Of a DNA stretch of 23,893 bases, positions 8,322-16,716 are shown piece by piece. Within the stretch, counting starts at the first letter, position 1, and every line of letters begins with the position of its first letter. The DNA is from JBEKTW01 sp049515655 (lineage in GTDB: Bacteria; Bacteroidota; Ignavibacteria; UBA10030; SZUA-254): contig JBEKTW010000034.1 in the NCBI GenBank assembly GCA_049515655.1, positions 1-23,893 on the forward strand, given 5' to 3'. The translations under genes and the position numbers were made by a program. Below the pieces are notes generated by a model. It worked only from the letters and a program-made list of their open reading frames with translations. It was not told where the DNA came from and searched no databases.

Positions 8322-9359
8322 ATGAAAAAGGTTCTAATAACTGGCGGTGCGGGTTTTTTCGGCGAGCTTTTAAAGAAAGAGTTGCTTAATGCTGGATACA
8401 TTTGTGTTAGCATTGATCTTGAGAAAGATACGTATGAGCATAGTAACCTAAAAGCCATTCAAGGTGATATCCGGAACATTTCTTTGCTGGATACAATTTG
8501 CAGAGAAACGAAATTCGATGCTGTTTATCATTGCGCAGCGATTCTTGCTCATGCAATCAAGGATAAGAACTTCCTATGGACTTCGAATGTGGATGGAACA
8601 AGAAATGTTGCTGAGATTGCAAAGAAGCATAGTATTCCTCAGGTAATATTTACCTCTTCAAATTGTCTGTGGGCAGAGAATTTCGGTAGACCAGTCAGGG
8701 AAGATGATGCACCCAGGCCGGTTGAGATTTACGGGAGATCCAAATGGGAAGGTGAAAAGATTTTGGAAGAATACAAGGATTGTTTCAATGCCGTAATTTT
8801 TAGGTGTCCGACCATCATGGATGAGGGGCGTTTAGGTTTACTTGCTATTCTTTTTGAGTTTATAGATGAAGGCAGAAAAGTCTGGGTCGTTGGAGGAGGA
8901 GATAATGTATACCAGTTCATTTATGCGAAGGATCTGATTGTTGCTTGTATAAAAGCACTTGACTATAAGCGGACAAGAATCCTTAACATTGGGTCTGACA
9001 ATGTAAAACCTTTTCGAGATGTCTATAACTACGTCATTGATAAAGCTCAGACAGGAGCAAGAGTGGCATCACTGCCTAGAAAATTAACAATATTCGGAAT
9101 GGAACTAGCGCACAAACTCAAAATATCGCCTCTTGGCCCTTATCAATATAAAATGATAGCGGAAGATTTTGTTTTTGATACAACGAGAATTAAGAATGAA
9201 CTTGACTGGAGACCGACATTAACAAACGAAGAGATGCTATTCAAAGCATACAAATATTATCACGAGAATATTCAGGATATTAAAAACAGAAAAGACGTTT
9301 CTGCTCATAAACAAGCAGCCCCCATGGGGATCATTCGACTGCTTAAATGGATATCATAG
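8322..9359 (+). CDS. NAD-dependent epimerase/dehydratase (extended SDR)
   Basis: 345 residues. GGAGFFG (8-14) binds NAD(P); the triad elements TSS (111-113) and YGRSK (Tyr137, Lys141) are present. The family acts on nucleotide sugars (4-epimerisation, dehydration or reduction); the exact reaction is not readable. The last about 30 residues (KNRKDVSAHKQAA...LLKWIS) extend past the usual fold. The gene is clearly richer in A and T than the aminotransferase that follows, with many AAA, ATA and GAT codons, which suggests a different origin. It lies 57 bases after the FAD enzyme and 19 before the aminotransferase, so it is probably co-transcribed. The Shine-Dalgarno sequence is weak (GGGAAAGAG). 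Confidence 0.8.
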   Translation: MKKVLITGGAGFFGELLKKELLNAGYICVSIDLEKDTYEHSNLKAIQGDIRNISLLDTICRETKFDAVYHCAAILAHAIKDKNFLWTSNVDGTRNVAEIAKKHSIPQVIFTSSNCLWAENFGRPVREDDAPRPVEIYGRSKWEGEKILEEYKDCFNAVIFRCPTIMDEGRLGLLAILFEFIDEGRKVWVVGGGDNVYQFIYAKDLIVACIKALDYKRTRILNIGSDNVKPFRDVYNYVIDKAQTGARVASLPRKLTIFGMELAHKLKISPLGPYQYKMIAEDFVFDTTRIKNELDWRPTLTNEEMLFKAYKYYHENIQDIKNRKDVSAHKQAAPMGIIRLLKWIS

Positions 9360-9378
9360 ACGTAAGTTAGGATTTTAG

Positions 9379-10476
9379 ATGGAATTCTTTTGCACAAACA
9401 TTTCTCCTAAAGCGATCGAGCTTGTCAAACGAACTCTGGAATCTGGATGGGTCAGCGAAGGACCCATGGTCAAGGAGTTCGAGACTTCGCTTGCTTCACG
9501 CCTCGGCATGCGAAATCCGATTGCGGTTAACAGCGGTACAGCCGCGTTGCACTTGGCGCTGGCGCTTGCAGGTGTCGGTCCCGGTGATGAGGTGATACTT
9601 CCTCCGCAGACATTCGTCGCGACGGGATTAGTCATTCTGATGCAGCATGCCACCTCTGTCTTTGCTGATATCGAACCGATGACAGGGAACATTTCTCCTC
9701 AATCGATCAACGAAAAAATTACTCCCCGAACGAAAGCAATCATGCCTGTGCATTGGGGTGGGTACCCATGCGACCTTGACGAAATCAACGCGATCGCGAG
9801 GGAGCACGACCTTGCTGTAATAGAGGACGCCGCTCATGCGCTCGGCGCCACTTATAAAGGAAAGCCTGTCGGAAGCATCTCGCGCTTTACTGCATTTTCA
9901 TTTCAAGCCATCAAACACGTTACAACCGGCGACGGAGGCGCGCTCTGCTGTACGGACGAGATTGACGTCCGGGGCGGATTGGCGCGGCGCTGGTTTGGTA
10001 TCGACCGCGCAAACAGCAAGCCGTCAATTCTTGGTGAACGCGAATACGACCTCAAGGACGTTGGATACAAGTATCACATGAACGACCTCGCGGCGGCTGT
10101 GGGGTTGGGGAACCTTGACGATTTTCCGAAGCAGCTCAAGAGAAGACGTGAAATTGCGTCTCGGTATTTTCAAGAGTTAAAGACTACTCCCGGCTTGAGA
10201 CTGTTGAACTATATGAATGACCGTGAAAGCGCGTACTGGCTGTTTACCGTTCTGGTCGAACGCAGGGTCGATTTCATTCGAAAGCTGCAGGCCCACGGCA
10301 TTCCCGCATCCGTCGTCCATTTGAGAATTGACCGCAACTCTGTGTTCGGTGGGCCGACCAAGGGCTTGCCCGGACAAGAAGAGTTTAACGAGCATCAGGT
10401 TGCAATACCGGTTCATCATGGCTTGACCGACGAGGATGTAGAGACAGTGATTAGCGCAATCAAAAGCGGCTGGTAA
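9379..10476 (+). CDS. DegT/DnrJ/EryC1/StrS (ArnB-type) sugar aminotransferase
   Basis: 365 residues, normal for the family. It is a PLP enzyme that transfers an amino group from glutamate to a keto-sugar nucleotide. Visible hallmarks are SGTAALHLAL (52-61), the PLP-phosphate and ring contacts around EDAAHALGA (149-157), and the Schiff-base lysine Lys179 in SFQAIKHVTTGDGG. AGGA 6 bases before ATG supports the start. With the SDRs nearby and two acyltransferases downstream, it points to an N-acylated amino sugar such as a perosamine-, viosamine- or bacillosamine-like residue; which one cannot be decided. The gene is less AT-rich than the SDR just before it. Confidence 0.9.
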   Translation: MEFFCTNISPKAIELVKRTLESGWVSEGPMVKEFETSLASRLGMRNPIAVNSGTAALHLALALAGVGPGDEVILPPQTFVATGLVILMQHATSVFADIEPMTGNISPQSINEKITPRTKAIMPVHWGGYPCDLDEINAIAREHDLAVIEDAAHALGATYKGKPVGSISRFTAFSFQAIKHVTTGDGGALCCTDEIDVRGGLARRWFGIDRANSKPSILGEREYDLKDVGYKYHMNDLAAAVGLGNLDDFPKQLKRRREIASRYFQELKTTPGLRLLNYMNDRESAYWLFTVLVERRVDFIRKLQAHGIPASVVHLRIDRNSVFGGPTKGLPGQEEFNEHQVAIPVHHGLTDEDVETVISAIKSGW

Positions 10477-10495
10477 GAAGATTCTTTCCGCTCTC

Positions 10496-12379
10496 ATGGC
10501 ATCCATCACGACATTGGGTTCGTCTACACGAAGAATAGTCACGGCTGCATTAACGGCATCAATTATCTTTGCAGCCGGAGTGGCACTTCTCAACCAACCG
10601 CTTCTGAAGCCGGAGAAATTCTGGAGTGCCGCGTCTAGCGACCAGGACATGTACATGGGTTACATGCTGAAGAAATACGGCGAGGTGACCTATGTTAAGG
10701 ATTTTTCCTTTACCGCATCCCCCAATATCTATCGACTCTACAATCCGCTGGAGCTTTTTATTCTGTATAAAACATATCTTTTGTTTGACAGAAATTTTCC
10801 GGCTGCATTCTATTCGCTCCTAGTTCTCTTCTCATTGATCTATTTCTTTTGCATCTTCGTTGTCACGTATTATTTTTCTGGATCCTATTTTGCTGCATTC
10901 CTGATTTCACTTTTTTCGAGTGCCTGGAGGTACATGGGCTTTTGCGCTGACGCATGGGGGATGGCTGTGGTGCAGAATGCTCGCTCTGCGTACTACGTTC
11001 TGCCGATTCTGGTTATCTCGGCGCTCGTCGTATTTCGCGCCTTTGAATCGGGGAAATCCTGGAAAAATTTTGCATCATTCTGTACAGTGGGGCTGGTAGC
11101 ATGGATGCACCCTGTTACCGGATACCACTGGATAGCTGTAAGTTGGACTATCGGATTGATATACGATCTTGTGATGAGGAGACGTTATGTGTATCTTTCG
11201 AGCATAAGAATTCTTGGAATTCTTGTTGGGTCTCTGCCGACCCTCTTTTCGCTAGTTCAGAATAAGCTGTTTGGCATTGGGAGTCCCTCGCCGGTAGGAG
11301 CCTCACCGCACCAAATTCTCGATGCAACTATAAGAATCAACCCGACGTTCTATTGCCATGTGATGCCGTACGTGCTGACACGCTTTCCACGTCCACTGCA
11401 GCCGTTGCTGATCCCTGCCTTCAAGGTTATCATCATCGTGGCTGCGATTGTCTTCTTGTACGTTATCATCCGGTTGGTACGAGCTGGTATCAAACAGTCG
11501 TTGTCTTTTCCCGCGGAACGGCGAGTGTTCGTTACGTTCTATGTCGCCGTTTCCTTACTGTTCATCGGATTCACGGCATTGAGCAATCCCGTGGATTTTT
11601 TCACGGGTGGATTCGGACTGTATGGCTCGTATGCGGTTTTCGTATTTGGTGTTGCGTTTGTACTTGGGGCTAACTTATTCCGGATGTTGAAGAGTGACCG
11701 ACCATCGGTTGTTGACATTCTCCTTCTGGGTATCATGAGTTTTAGTCTGCTGTTTTCAGTTGCCGGTTCTTGGATGATTAACTTTGTTCTTGATCAGATC
11801 AATTCTCCGCAGAGGTTCTGGGAACAAATACGGGGAATCAGAATCGCCTACATGGTTTTCTTGTTCTGGTCCGCTTCATCGTTAGCGTTCTACCTCGGAT
11901 CGGCATCGCTGCGTCGGGTTGGTTTTTGCCTCGCTGTGTTCTTTGGTCTGTTTACTCTCGGTTTCTACGCAAAAGCAATTCAGACTAATTACACTGAAGT
12001 TACGAGAGAAGATGTGAACTTTTTCCAGATGACTGCTTGGGTTCGATGTCATACCGATTCGAGCTGCTTGACGGCACTTCTGATTGGGGACCCGTGGCAA
12101 AAAGCGTCTGAAAATGCTCGATTCAGAGTATTGGCACAACGAAGCATGACTTTTTCGTACGACTGTTATCAGCTGATGTTTACTGATCTTGCCGCGGTCA
12201 TACCTGCACGCGAGCGGATGGACGCCATTACAAAGGCTTCCGACACTGCGCATGGTGTCGATGAGTACCTCGATCAGTATGGGCCGGACTATGTCGTCGT
12301 GACGAAAGATCAGCTTCAAATGAATTCCGTTAGAAATATCGTCTATCAGGATGAGACCTATGCTGTGGTCAAGCGATAG
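10496..12379 (+). CDS. Large polytopic membrane protein, possible GT-C glycosyltransferase or polymerase
   Basis: 627 residues. A first membrane segment (about 15-34) is followed by a loop with acidic residues (SSDQDMYMGYML, Asp49/Asp51), then roughly ten further hydrophobic segments. The C-terminal part from about residue 515 is soluble (CHTDSSCLTALLIGDPWQ to the end). An aspartate in the first extracytoplasmic loop plus a soluble C-terminal domain is the layout of GT-C lipid-dependent glycosyltransferases, so transfer from a polyprenyl-phosphate sugar or polymerisation of repeat units is a reasonable guess. I recognise no specific family with certainty. The gene lies 19 bases after the aminotransferase and 5 bases before the GNAT gene, so it belongs to the same operon. 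No good Shine-Dalgarno sequence precedes 10496. Confidence 0.7.
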   Translation: MASITTLGSSTRRIVTAALTASIIFAAGVALLNQPLLKPEKFWSAASSDQDMYMGYMLKKYGEVTYVKDFSFTASPNIYRLYNPLELFILYKTYLLFDRNFPAAFYSLLVLFSLIYFFCIFVVTYYFSGSYFAAFLISLFSSAWRYMGFCADAWGMAVVQNARSAYYVLPILVISALVVFRAFESGKSWKNFASFCTVGLVAWMHPVTGYHWIAVSWTIGLIYDLVMRRRYVYLSSIRILGILVGSLPTLFSLVQNKLFGIGSPSPVGASPHQILDATIRINPTFYCHVMPYVLTRFPRPLQPLLIPAFKVIIIVAAIVFLYVIIRLVRAGIKQSLSFPAERRVFVTFYVAVSLLFIGFTALSNPVDFFTGGFGLYGSYAVFVFGVAFVLGANLFRMLKSDRPSVVDILLLGIMSFSLLFSVAGSWMINFVLDQINSPQRFWEQIRGIRIAYMVFLFWSASSLAFYLGSASLRRVGFCLAVFFGLFTLGFYAKAIQTNYTEVTREDVNFFQMTAWVRCHTDSSCLTALLIGDPWQKASENARFRVLAQRSMTFSYDCYQLMFTDLAAVIPARERMDAITKASDTAHGVDEYLDQYGPDYVVVTKDQLQMNSVRNIVYQDETYAVVKR

Positions 12380-12384
12380 ACGCC

Positions 12385-13311
12385 ATGGAACTGAGCAGGG
12401 ATGATATGAGTGAAAACGTCGTTTATAGGCCGGCTCGGGAATCAGATATCCCCATGCTTGTGAGTCTCATTAATTCCCAATATATTAGGAAGAAAACCGG
12501 CGATTATTTCCATTGGCAATATTTCAATTCCTGTTATGAAACGGTACTAATGTGCGCTTTTAAGAACGATGCTCTGATAGGAACATTTGGTTTGCAGAAG
12601 CGGATGTTACGGAACCGCCTGATCTCCGGTCAAGCGATCGATCTTCTCGTTGCCCCCGAGTGGAGAGGAAAAGGAATTTTTGGGGAGTTGGGGCGGCGAG
12701 CGACCGAGTTTTTTCAAGACCTTGACATTCTTTGTGTTCTTCCTAATGCAAATGGAAAGATCGCCGCGGAAAGAGCTCTTGGCTGGAAAACGATCGGGAA
12801 GATCGACTCGATGTGCAAGAATGTATCCAAGGAGGATGGAGCTCGTGAGATGAAAGAGCATGAACATTCTGTAGTCTTCGATCGCCATGATTTCATGCAG
12901 TTTGTCTACAGTGCAACAATTCGAAAATGGAGATTTGAGAAAAACCCCATTTATAAGTATGATTATGTCAAGTTGGACTCCGCGTCATTTGCGGTAACGA
13001 AAATCTTTGAAGATCCGGTGACGCATAAGCGCTATGGTGATATTGTCGATTTTGAATGTCAACTTCTTGATCCAGACAGGCTGGCTGATCTCTTCAAAGC
13101 TGCAAGCAAGCATTTACAACAACAACACGTGGACACAGTAACAACATGGGCCTTGCCCGGAACACCATTGTTGCAGGCAATCAAGTCGCTCGGATTTACT
13201 GTGTCGCCACAAGAGAGGTACTTTTGTGTTAAGGCTTTGAAACCCCAACATGAGTTTCTCTATGATTATTCGTGTTGGCATCTTGTGCAAGCTGATGCCG
13301 AAATATATTAA
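12385..13311 (+). CDS. GNAT family N-acetyltransferase
   Basis: 308 residues from ATG 12385, or 301 from ATG 12406, which has the better Shine-Dalgarno match (GCAGGG, five bases away). The acetyl-CoA-binding motif is DLLVAPEWRGKGIFGEL, with R-G-K-G-I-F at 94-99. The C-terminal half (about 150-308) looks like a second, poorly matching acyltransferase-like half. In this setting it most likely acylates the amino sugar made by the upstream aminotransferase, which is inference from position. It starts five bases after the previous stop, so it is co-transcribed. Base composition is AT-leaning like the neighbouring membrane protein and unlike genes after 14258. Confidence 0.75.
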   Translation: MELSRDDMSENVVYRPARESDIPMLVSLINSQYIRKKTGDYFHWQYFNSCYETVLMCAFKNDALIGTFGLQKRMLRNRLISGQAIDLLVAPEWRGKGIFGELGRRATEFFQDLDILCVLPNANGKIAAERALGWKTIGKIDSMCKNVSKEDGAREMKEHEHSVVFDRHDFMQFVYSATIRKWRFEKNPIYKYDYVKLDSASFAVTKIFEDPVTHKRYGDIVDFECQLLDPDRLADLFKAASKHLQQQHVDTVTTWALPGTPLLQAIKSLGFTVSPQERYFCVKALKPQHEFLYDYSCWHLVQADAEIY

Positions 13312-13328
13312 TTACATATAGCAAAGTT

Positions 13329-14261
13329 ATGAAAATCTTGGTCACAGGCGGTGCTGGATATATTGGCTCGATTTTGGTGCCAACCCTTTTGAGCGAAGGA
13401 TATAAGGTCAGCGTCCTTGACAATTTCTTGTACAATCAAACGTCACTTGCCGAGTGCTGCTCAAATTCTAACTTTGAAGTGATAAAAGGGGATGCCCGGG
13501 ACGAAGAAACGGTTAAACGAGCAATGAGAGACGTTGATGTCGTTATCCCCCTTGCCGCCATCGTTGGCGCACCGGCCTCCAATTTGGATAAGATCGCTGC
13601 GCGCTCGCTCAATTATGAGGCTGTCGCCCTGATTAACAAACTCCGTTCAAAAAACCAGGCCGTGTTGTATCCTACGACCAACAGCGGTTACGGCGTGGGA
13701 CAGGAGGGAGTCTATTGTACGGAAGAAACGCCGCTGAATCCGCTCTCGCTGTACGCCAAGACGAAAGCGGAATCGGAAAAATTGCTCCTCGATACGGGCA
13801 ATTGCATTTCTTTTCGCCTGGCAACTGTTTTTGGGATGAGCCCGCGTATGAGGCTGGATTTGCTCGTAAATGATTTCACCTACCGCGCGTTCTCGGATAG
13901 GTTCATCGTTCTCTTCGAAGCCCACTTCAAGAGGAACTACATCCATGTCCGCGACGTTGCGAAAGCCTTCATGCACGGCTTGAACAACTTTGAAAAGATG
14001 AAAAACAATATTTATAACGTCGGGTTGAGTACCGCCAACCTGTCAAAATTCGAATTATGCCAGGAAATAAAGAAACAAATTTCCGATTTTCACTTTACCA
14101 CGGCCGAGATGGGAAAAGACCCCGACCAGCGAAACTATATCGTCAGCAACGAGAAGATAGAACGTACCGGCTACCTGCCCTCGTTTTCCCTCGAGATGGG
14201 AATTAAAGAACTCATCAAGGGATTCAATATTCTACGGAATAACAAGTTCACGAACCTATGA
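13329..14261 (+). CDS. NAD-dependent epimerase/dehydratase (extended SDR)
   Basis: 310 residues. GGAGYIG (7-13) is the NAD-binding loop, and Tyr142 and Lys146 (YAKTK) the catalytic pair; the usual Ser/Thr position appears as TTNS (116-119). The RNYIHVRDVAKAF motif in the sugar-binding half is standard for WcaG-type nucleotide-sugar epimerases and reductases. It acts in the cytoplasm on a nucleotide sugar; the substrate is unknown. It begins 17 bases after the GNAT stop and its TGA overlaps the next ATG (ATGA at 14258), so it is translationally coupled to the GDP-fucose-synthase-like gene. The two may do consecutive steps. Composition shifts toward higher GC part-way through the gene. Confidence 0.82.
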   Translation: MKILVTGGAGYIGSILVPTLLSEGYKVSVLDNFLYNQTSLAECCSNSNFEVIKGDARDEETVKRAMRDVDVVIPLAAIVGAPASNLDKIAARSLNYEAVALINKLRSKNQAVLYPTTNSGYGVGQEGVYCTEETPLNPLSLYAKTKAESEKLLLDTGNCISFRLATVFGMSPRMRLDLLVNDFTYRAFSDRFIVLFEAHFKRNYIHVRDVAKAFMHGLNNFEKMKNNIYNVGLSTANLSKFELCQEIKKQISDFHFTTAEMGKDPDQRNYIVSNEKIERTGYLPSFSLEMGIKELIKGFNILRNNKFTNL

Positions 14262-15214
14262 CTCCTTCCGCGCACGATACGATACTTGTCACAGGGGCGA
14301 CCGGATTTCTTGGAATGAATTCCGTCCCGGTGCTGAAGAATCGGTATCCGGCTTCAAAAATCGTGACTGTCTCGTCCAGGGAGTTTGATTTACGCCGTGC
14401 GGATCATTGTAAAAAAATGTTCGACACAATCAGACCGACAATCGTGGTACACTTTGCGGCGAAAGTGGGAGGCATTCTGGCAAATAAGAAATATCCGGTG
14501 GAGTTCTTCAACGATAACATTCTTATCAACACGAATGTTTTCAAGTGCGCATTTGAGGCCGGGGTGAAGAAGTTTGTAACCGCAATGGGGGGATGCTCAT
14601 ACCCCTCGACTGCGAAATCCCCGATCAGCGAAGAACAAATGTGGAACGGTTTTCCGCAAAAAGAGAGCGCCGCGTATTCGACTGCAAAGAAGATGGTGTT
14701 GATACAATCCGCCGCATACCGTGAGCAGTATGGCTTCAACAGTGCCGTCATGATTCCTGGAAACGTGTACGGCGAGTATGACAACTATTCGCTCGAGAAT
14801 TCGCACGTCATTCCTGCAATGATCAGAAAATTCTGGGAGGCGAAAAGGGACGGAAAGACACCCGTTCCGCTGTTTGGCACCGGAAATCCGCAGCGCGACT
14901 TTGTCTACGCAAGGGACGTGGCCGAAACGCTGCCTTTTTTCATCGAGAAGTATGATTCTTCCGACCCGGTCAATATTTCCTCCGGCGTTTCGACACGCAT
15001 CAAGGACCTTGCTGCAATGGTTGCGCAGTTCGTAGGTTACAGGGGCGAACTCCAATGGGATACATCAAAGCCGGATGGGCAAATGGTCAAAATATTCCAT
15101 ACACGACGGATGCGTGAGTTAGGCTTAGAGTGCAAGACAACCCTGGCAGAAGGCTTACGAAATACAATCCGTTGGTTCGAAGAGAGCGTTCCCCGAAATA
15201 TGGTGCGGATGTGA
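14258..15214 (+). CDS. GDP-L-fucose synthase-like SDR with altered active site
   Basis: 318 residues, close to the usual length of about 320. GATGFLG (13-19) binds NADP. AAKVGGILANKKYPVEFF (67-84), the SHVIPAM region (His183), GTGNPQRDFVYARDVA and the late KPDGQMVKI are characteristic of GDP-4-keto-6-deoxymannose epimerase/reductase (Fcl/WcaG). Tyr140, Lys144 and Cys113 are kept. However, the segment that reads GSSCIYP in typical enzymes reads MGGCSYP here, so the catalytic serine is glycine (Gly111). It may be a related 4-keto-sugar epimerase or reductase with a changed mechanism. No GDP-mannose 4,6-dehydratase is encoded in the window. ATGA overlap couples it to the preceding SDR. Confidence 0.8.
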   Translation: MTPSAHDTILVTGATGFLGMNSVPVLKNRYPASKIVTVSSREFDLRRADHCKKMFDTIRPTIVVHFAAKVGGILANKKYPVEFFNDNILINTNVFKCAFEAGVKKFVTAMGGCSYPSTAKSPISEEQMWNGFPQKESAAYSTAKKMVLIQSAAYREQYGFNSAVMIPGNVYGEYDNYSLENSHVIPAMIRKFWEAKRDGKTPVPLFGTGNPQRDFVYARDVAETLPFFIEKYDSSDPVNISSGVSTRIKDLAAMVAQFVGYRGELQWDTSKPDGQMVKIFHTRRMRELGLECKTTLAEGLRNTIRWFEESVPRNMVRM

Positions 15215-15231
15215 ATTCTGGAACCGATGTG

Positions 15232-16083
15232 ATGGATACGTCTCCCAAAATCTCCGTTGTCATTCCCACGAGGAACCGGGTGCATACACTGAAGCGGATG
15301 CTGGATACATTGCTTCAAGACCCTTATCCTGCTCTGGAGATCATCATCGTCGATGGAGCGTCGACAGATGGAACAGTAGAGCTTATCAAGTCTTACGGAA
15401 ATAGAATCTCGAAGTGGATATCGGAGCCGGACAACGGAGAGTACTATGCACTTAACAAAGGAATCAAGCTTGCGTCCGGAGAGTATCTTAAGTTGATGAG
15501 CGATGATGATGTGTTACGGATGGACGTGTTTCATAAAGTCGCCGATTTTCTTGCGACTCATCCTGAAGTCGATATTGTGTTTGGTCAAACCGAAGTGTGG
15601 GATGAACAAGATGGTGCGCCTGTGCGGCAATTCCAGACGATCATGATGGATGAATCGAAACTTTCCCTCCGGCATTGGCTGCGGCAGAAGCAAACGGTGA
15701 TGAGCCTGGCGTCGTTCATGAGACGGAACGTGTTCGACCGCGTCGGCATGTTGTCCACGGAATTCGTCAATGGGGATGTGGAGTTTTGGGCAAGGTGCGC
15801 ACACAGAGGATTGAAGATGGGATTGATGCCCGACATCGTCGTCGACTACCATTACACGGGATACAACGGCGTGCTTGTGAAACGCTGGGGTGCAGCCAAA
15901 GGAATGGTAGGAATTTGTGCCATGTACGGCACAGGGTCTGATGTTGCGTATTCGATCTATAGAAACTTTGTCAAACCGTTCACGTACCGCCCGCTGGCGC
16001 TCACGTTTCGCTGGGGCTGGAAGAAGATTTTCGGCATTGATCCGGCAACATATTTTCATTCGAAGCATGGCATCAAAGCCTGA
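15232..16083 (+). CDS. Family 2 glycosyltransferase
   Basis: 283 residues from ATG 15232. KISVVIPTRNRVHTL opens a GT-A fold, DGASTDGT (41-48) binds the nucleotide, and SDDDVLRM (90-97) carries the DXD-type metal site. This WcaA/WcaE-like group adds one sugar to a growing lipid-linked glycan at the cytoplasmic face. Starts at GTG 15211 (overlapping the previous TGA) and GTG 15229 are possible. The longer frame back to 15130 overlaps the previous gene by 85 bases and adds a non-family sequence, so it was not used. It is followed 15 bases later by the acyltransferase gene. Confidence 0.87.
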   Translation: MDTSPKISVVIPTRNRVHTLKRMLDTLLQDPYPALEIIIVDGASTDGTVELIKSYGNRISKWISEPDNGEYYALNKGIKLASGEYLKLMSDDDVLRMDVFHKVADFLATHPEVDIVFGQTEVWDEQDGAPVRQFQTIMMDESKLSLRHWLRQKQTVMSLASFMRRNVFDRVGMLSTEFVNGDVEFWARCAHRGLKMGLMPDIVVDYHYTGYNGVLVKRWGAAKGMVGICAMYGTGSDVAYSIYRNFVKPFTYRPLALTFRWGWKKIFGIDPATYFHSKHGIKA

Positions 16084-16098
16084 CGATCGATCTCTGAA

Positions 16099-16665
16099 AT
16101 GATGCTGACAGTATACAAATTTCTTGGAGCTCTTCTATATTACACGTATAATGCGGTCATTACCCATGTTCCGGTGTATTGGATCCGCCATTTCTTTCTG
16201 CGGATGTTCTTAAAGATCAAAATAGGAACGAAGAGTGCTGTCCACATGGGATGCTTTTTCACCGGCAGGAACATCACGATTGGAAATCATACGGCGATCA
16301 ATCGAAGGTGCTACCTGGATGGAAGAACAAGCCTGAAAATTGGGGACTGTGTCAGCATTTCCCCCGAGGTATATATCATGTCGCTCACGCACAATCCGCA
16401 GGACCCTGCGTTCCCTGCCGTAGGGAAAGAGGTCGTCATCGAAGATTATGTTTGGATCGGAGCCCGCGCCATGATTCTGCCGGGCGTGACAGTTTCGAGA
16501 GGATGTGTGGTCGGGGCGGGAAGCGTGGTCACAAAAACATTTCCTCCGTACTCGATTATTGCAGGCATGCCTGCCAAGGTGGTCGGAGAACGCAATCAGA
16601 ACCTGAATTACCGGGTCGACTATTTCCCCTTCTTCAATACTGATCTAGCGAGACCCAAGGAATAA
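16099..16665 (+). CDS. Left-handed beta-helix (hexapeptide) acyltransferase, WcaF/NodL-like
   Basis: 188 residues. Hexapeptide turns are visible from about 42 (IGTKSAV, ITIGNHTAI, LKIGDCVSI) to 160 (VIEDYVWIGARAMILPGVTV, GCVVGAGSVVTK, YSIIAGMPAKVVG). The histidine in SLTHNPQDP (His98) is the probable catalytic base of this O-acetyltransferase group. It has an N-terminal hydrophobic stretch (about 5-40) longer than in the soluble enzymes, so it may sit at the membrane. It would use acetyl-CoA to acetylate the sugar or glycan. ATG at 16099 is followed directly by another ATG at 16102, either of which could serve. It belongs to the run of + strand glycan genes. Confidence 0.88.
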   Translation: MMLTVYKFLGALLYYTYNAVITHVPVYWIRHFFLRMFLKIKIGTKSAVHMGCFFTGRNITIGNHTAINRRCYLDGRTSLKIGDCVSISPEVYIMSLTHNPQDPAFPAVGKEVVIEDYVWIGARAMILPGVTVSRGCVVGAGSVVTKTFPPYSIIAGMPAKVVGERNQNLNYRVDYFPFFNTDLARPKE

Positions 16666-16716
16666 AATGCACGTGTTCCAGGATCGCAATCGGCACCGTG
16701 GAAGGGTACCGGGTAC

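Noticed and set aside
15514..16068. 184-residue minus-strand frame opposite the GT2 gene
   Set aside because: It lies fully inside the GT2 coding region with intact family motifs on the other strand.
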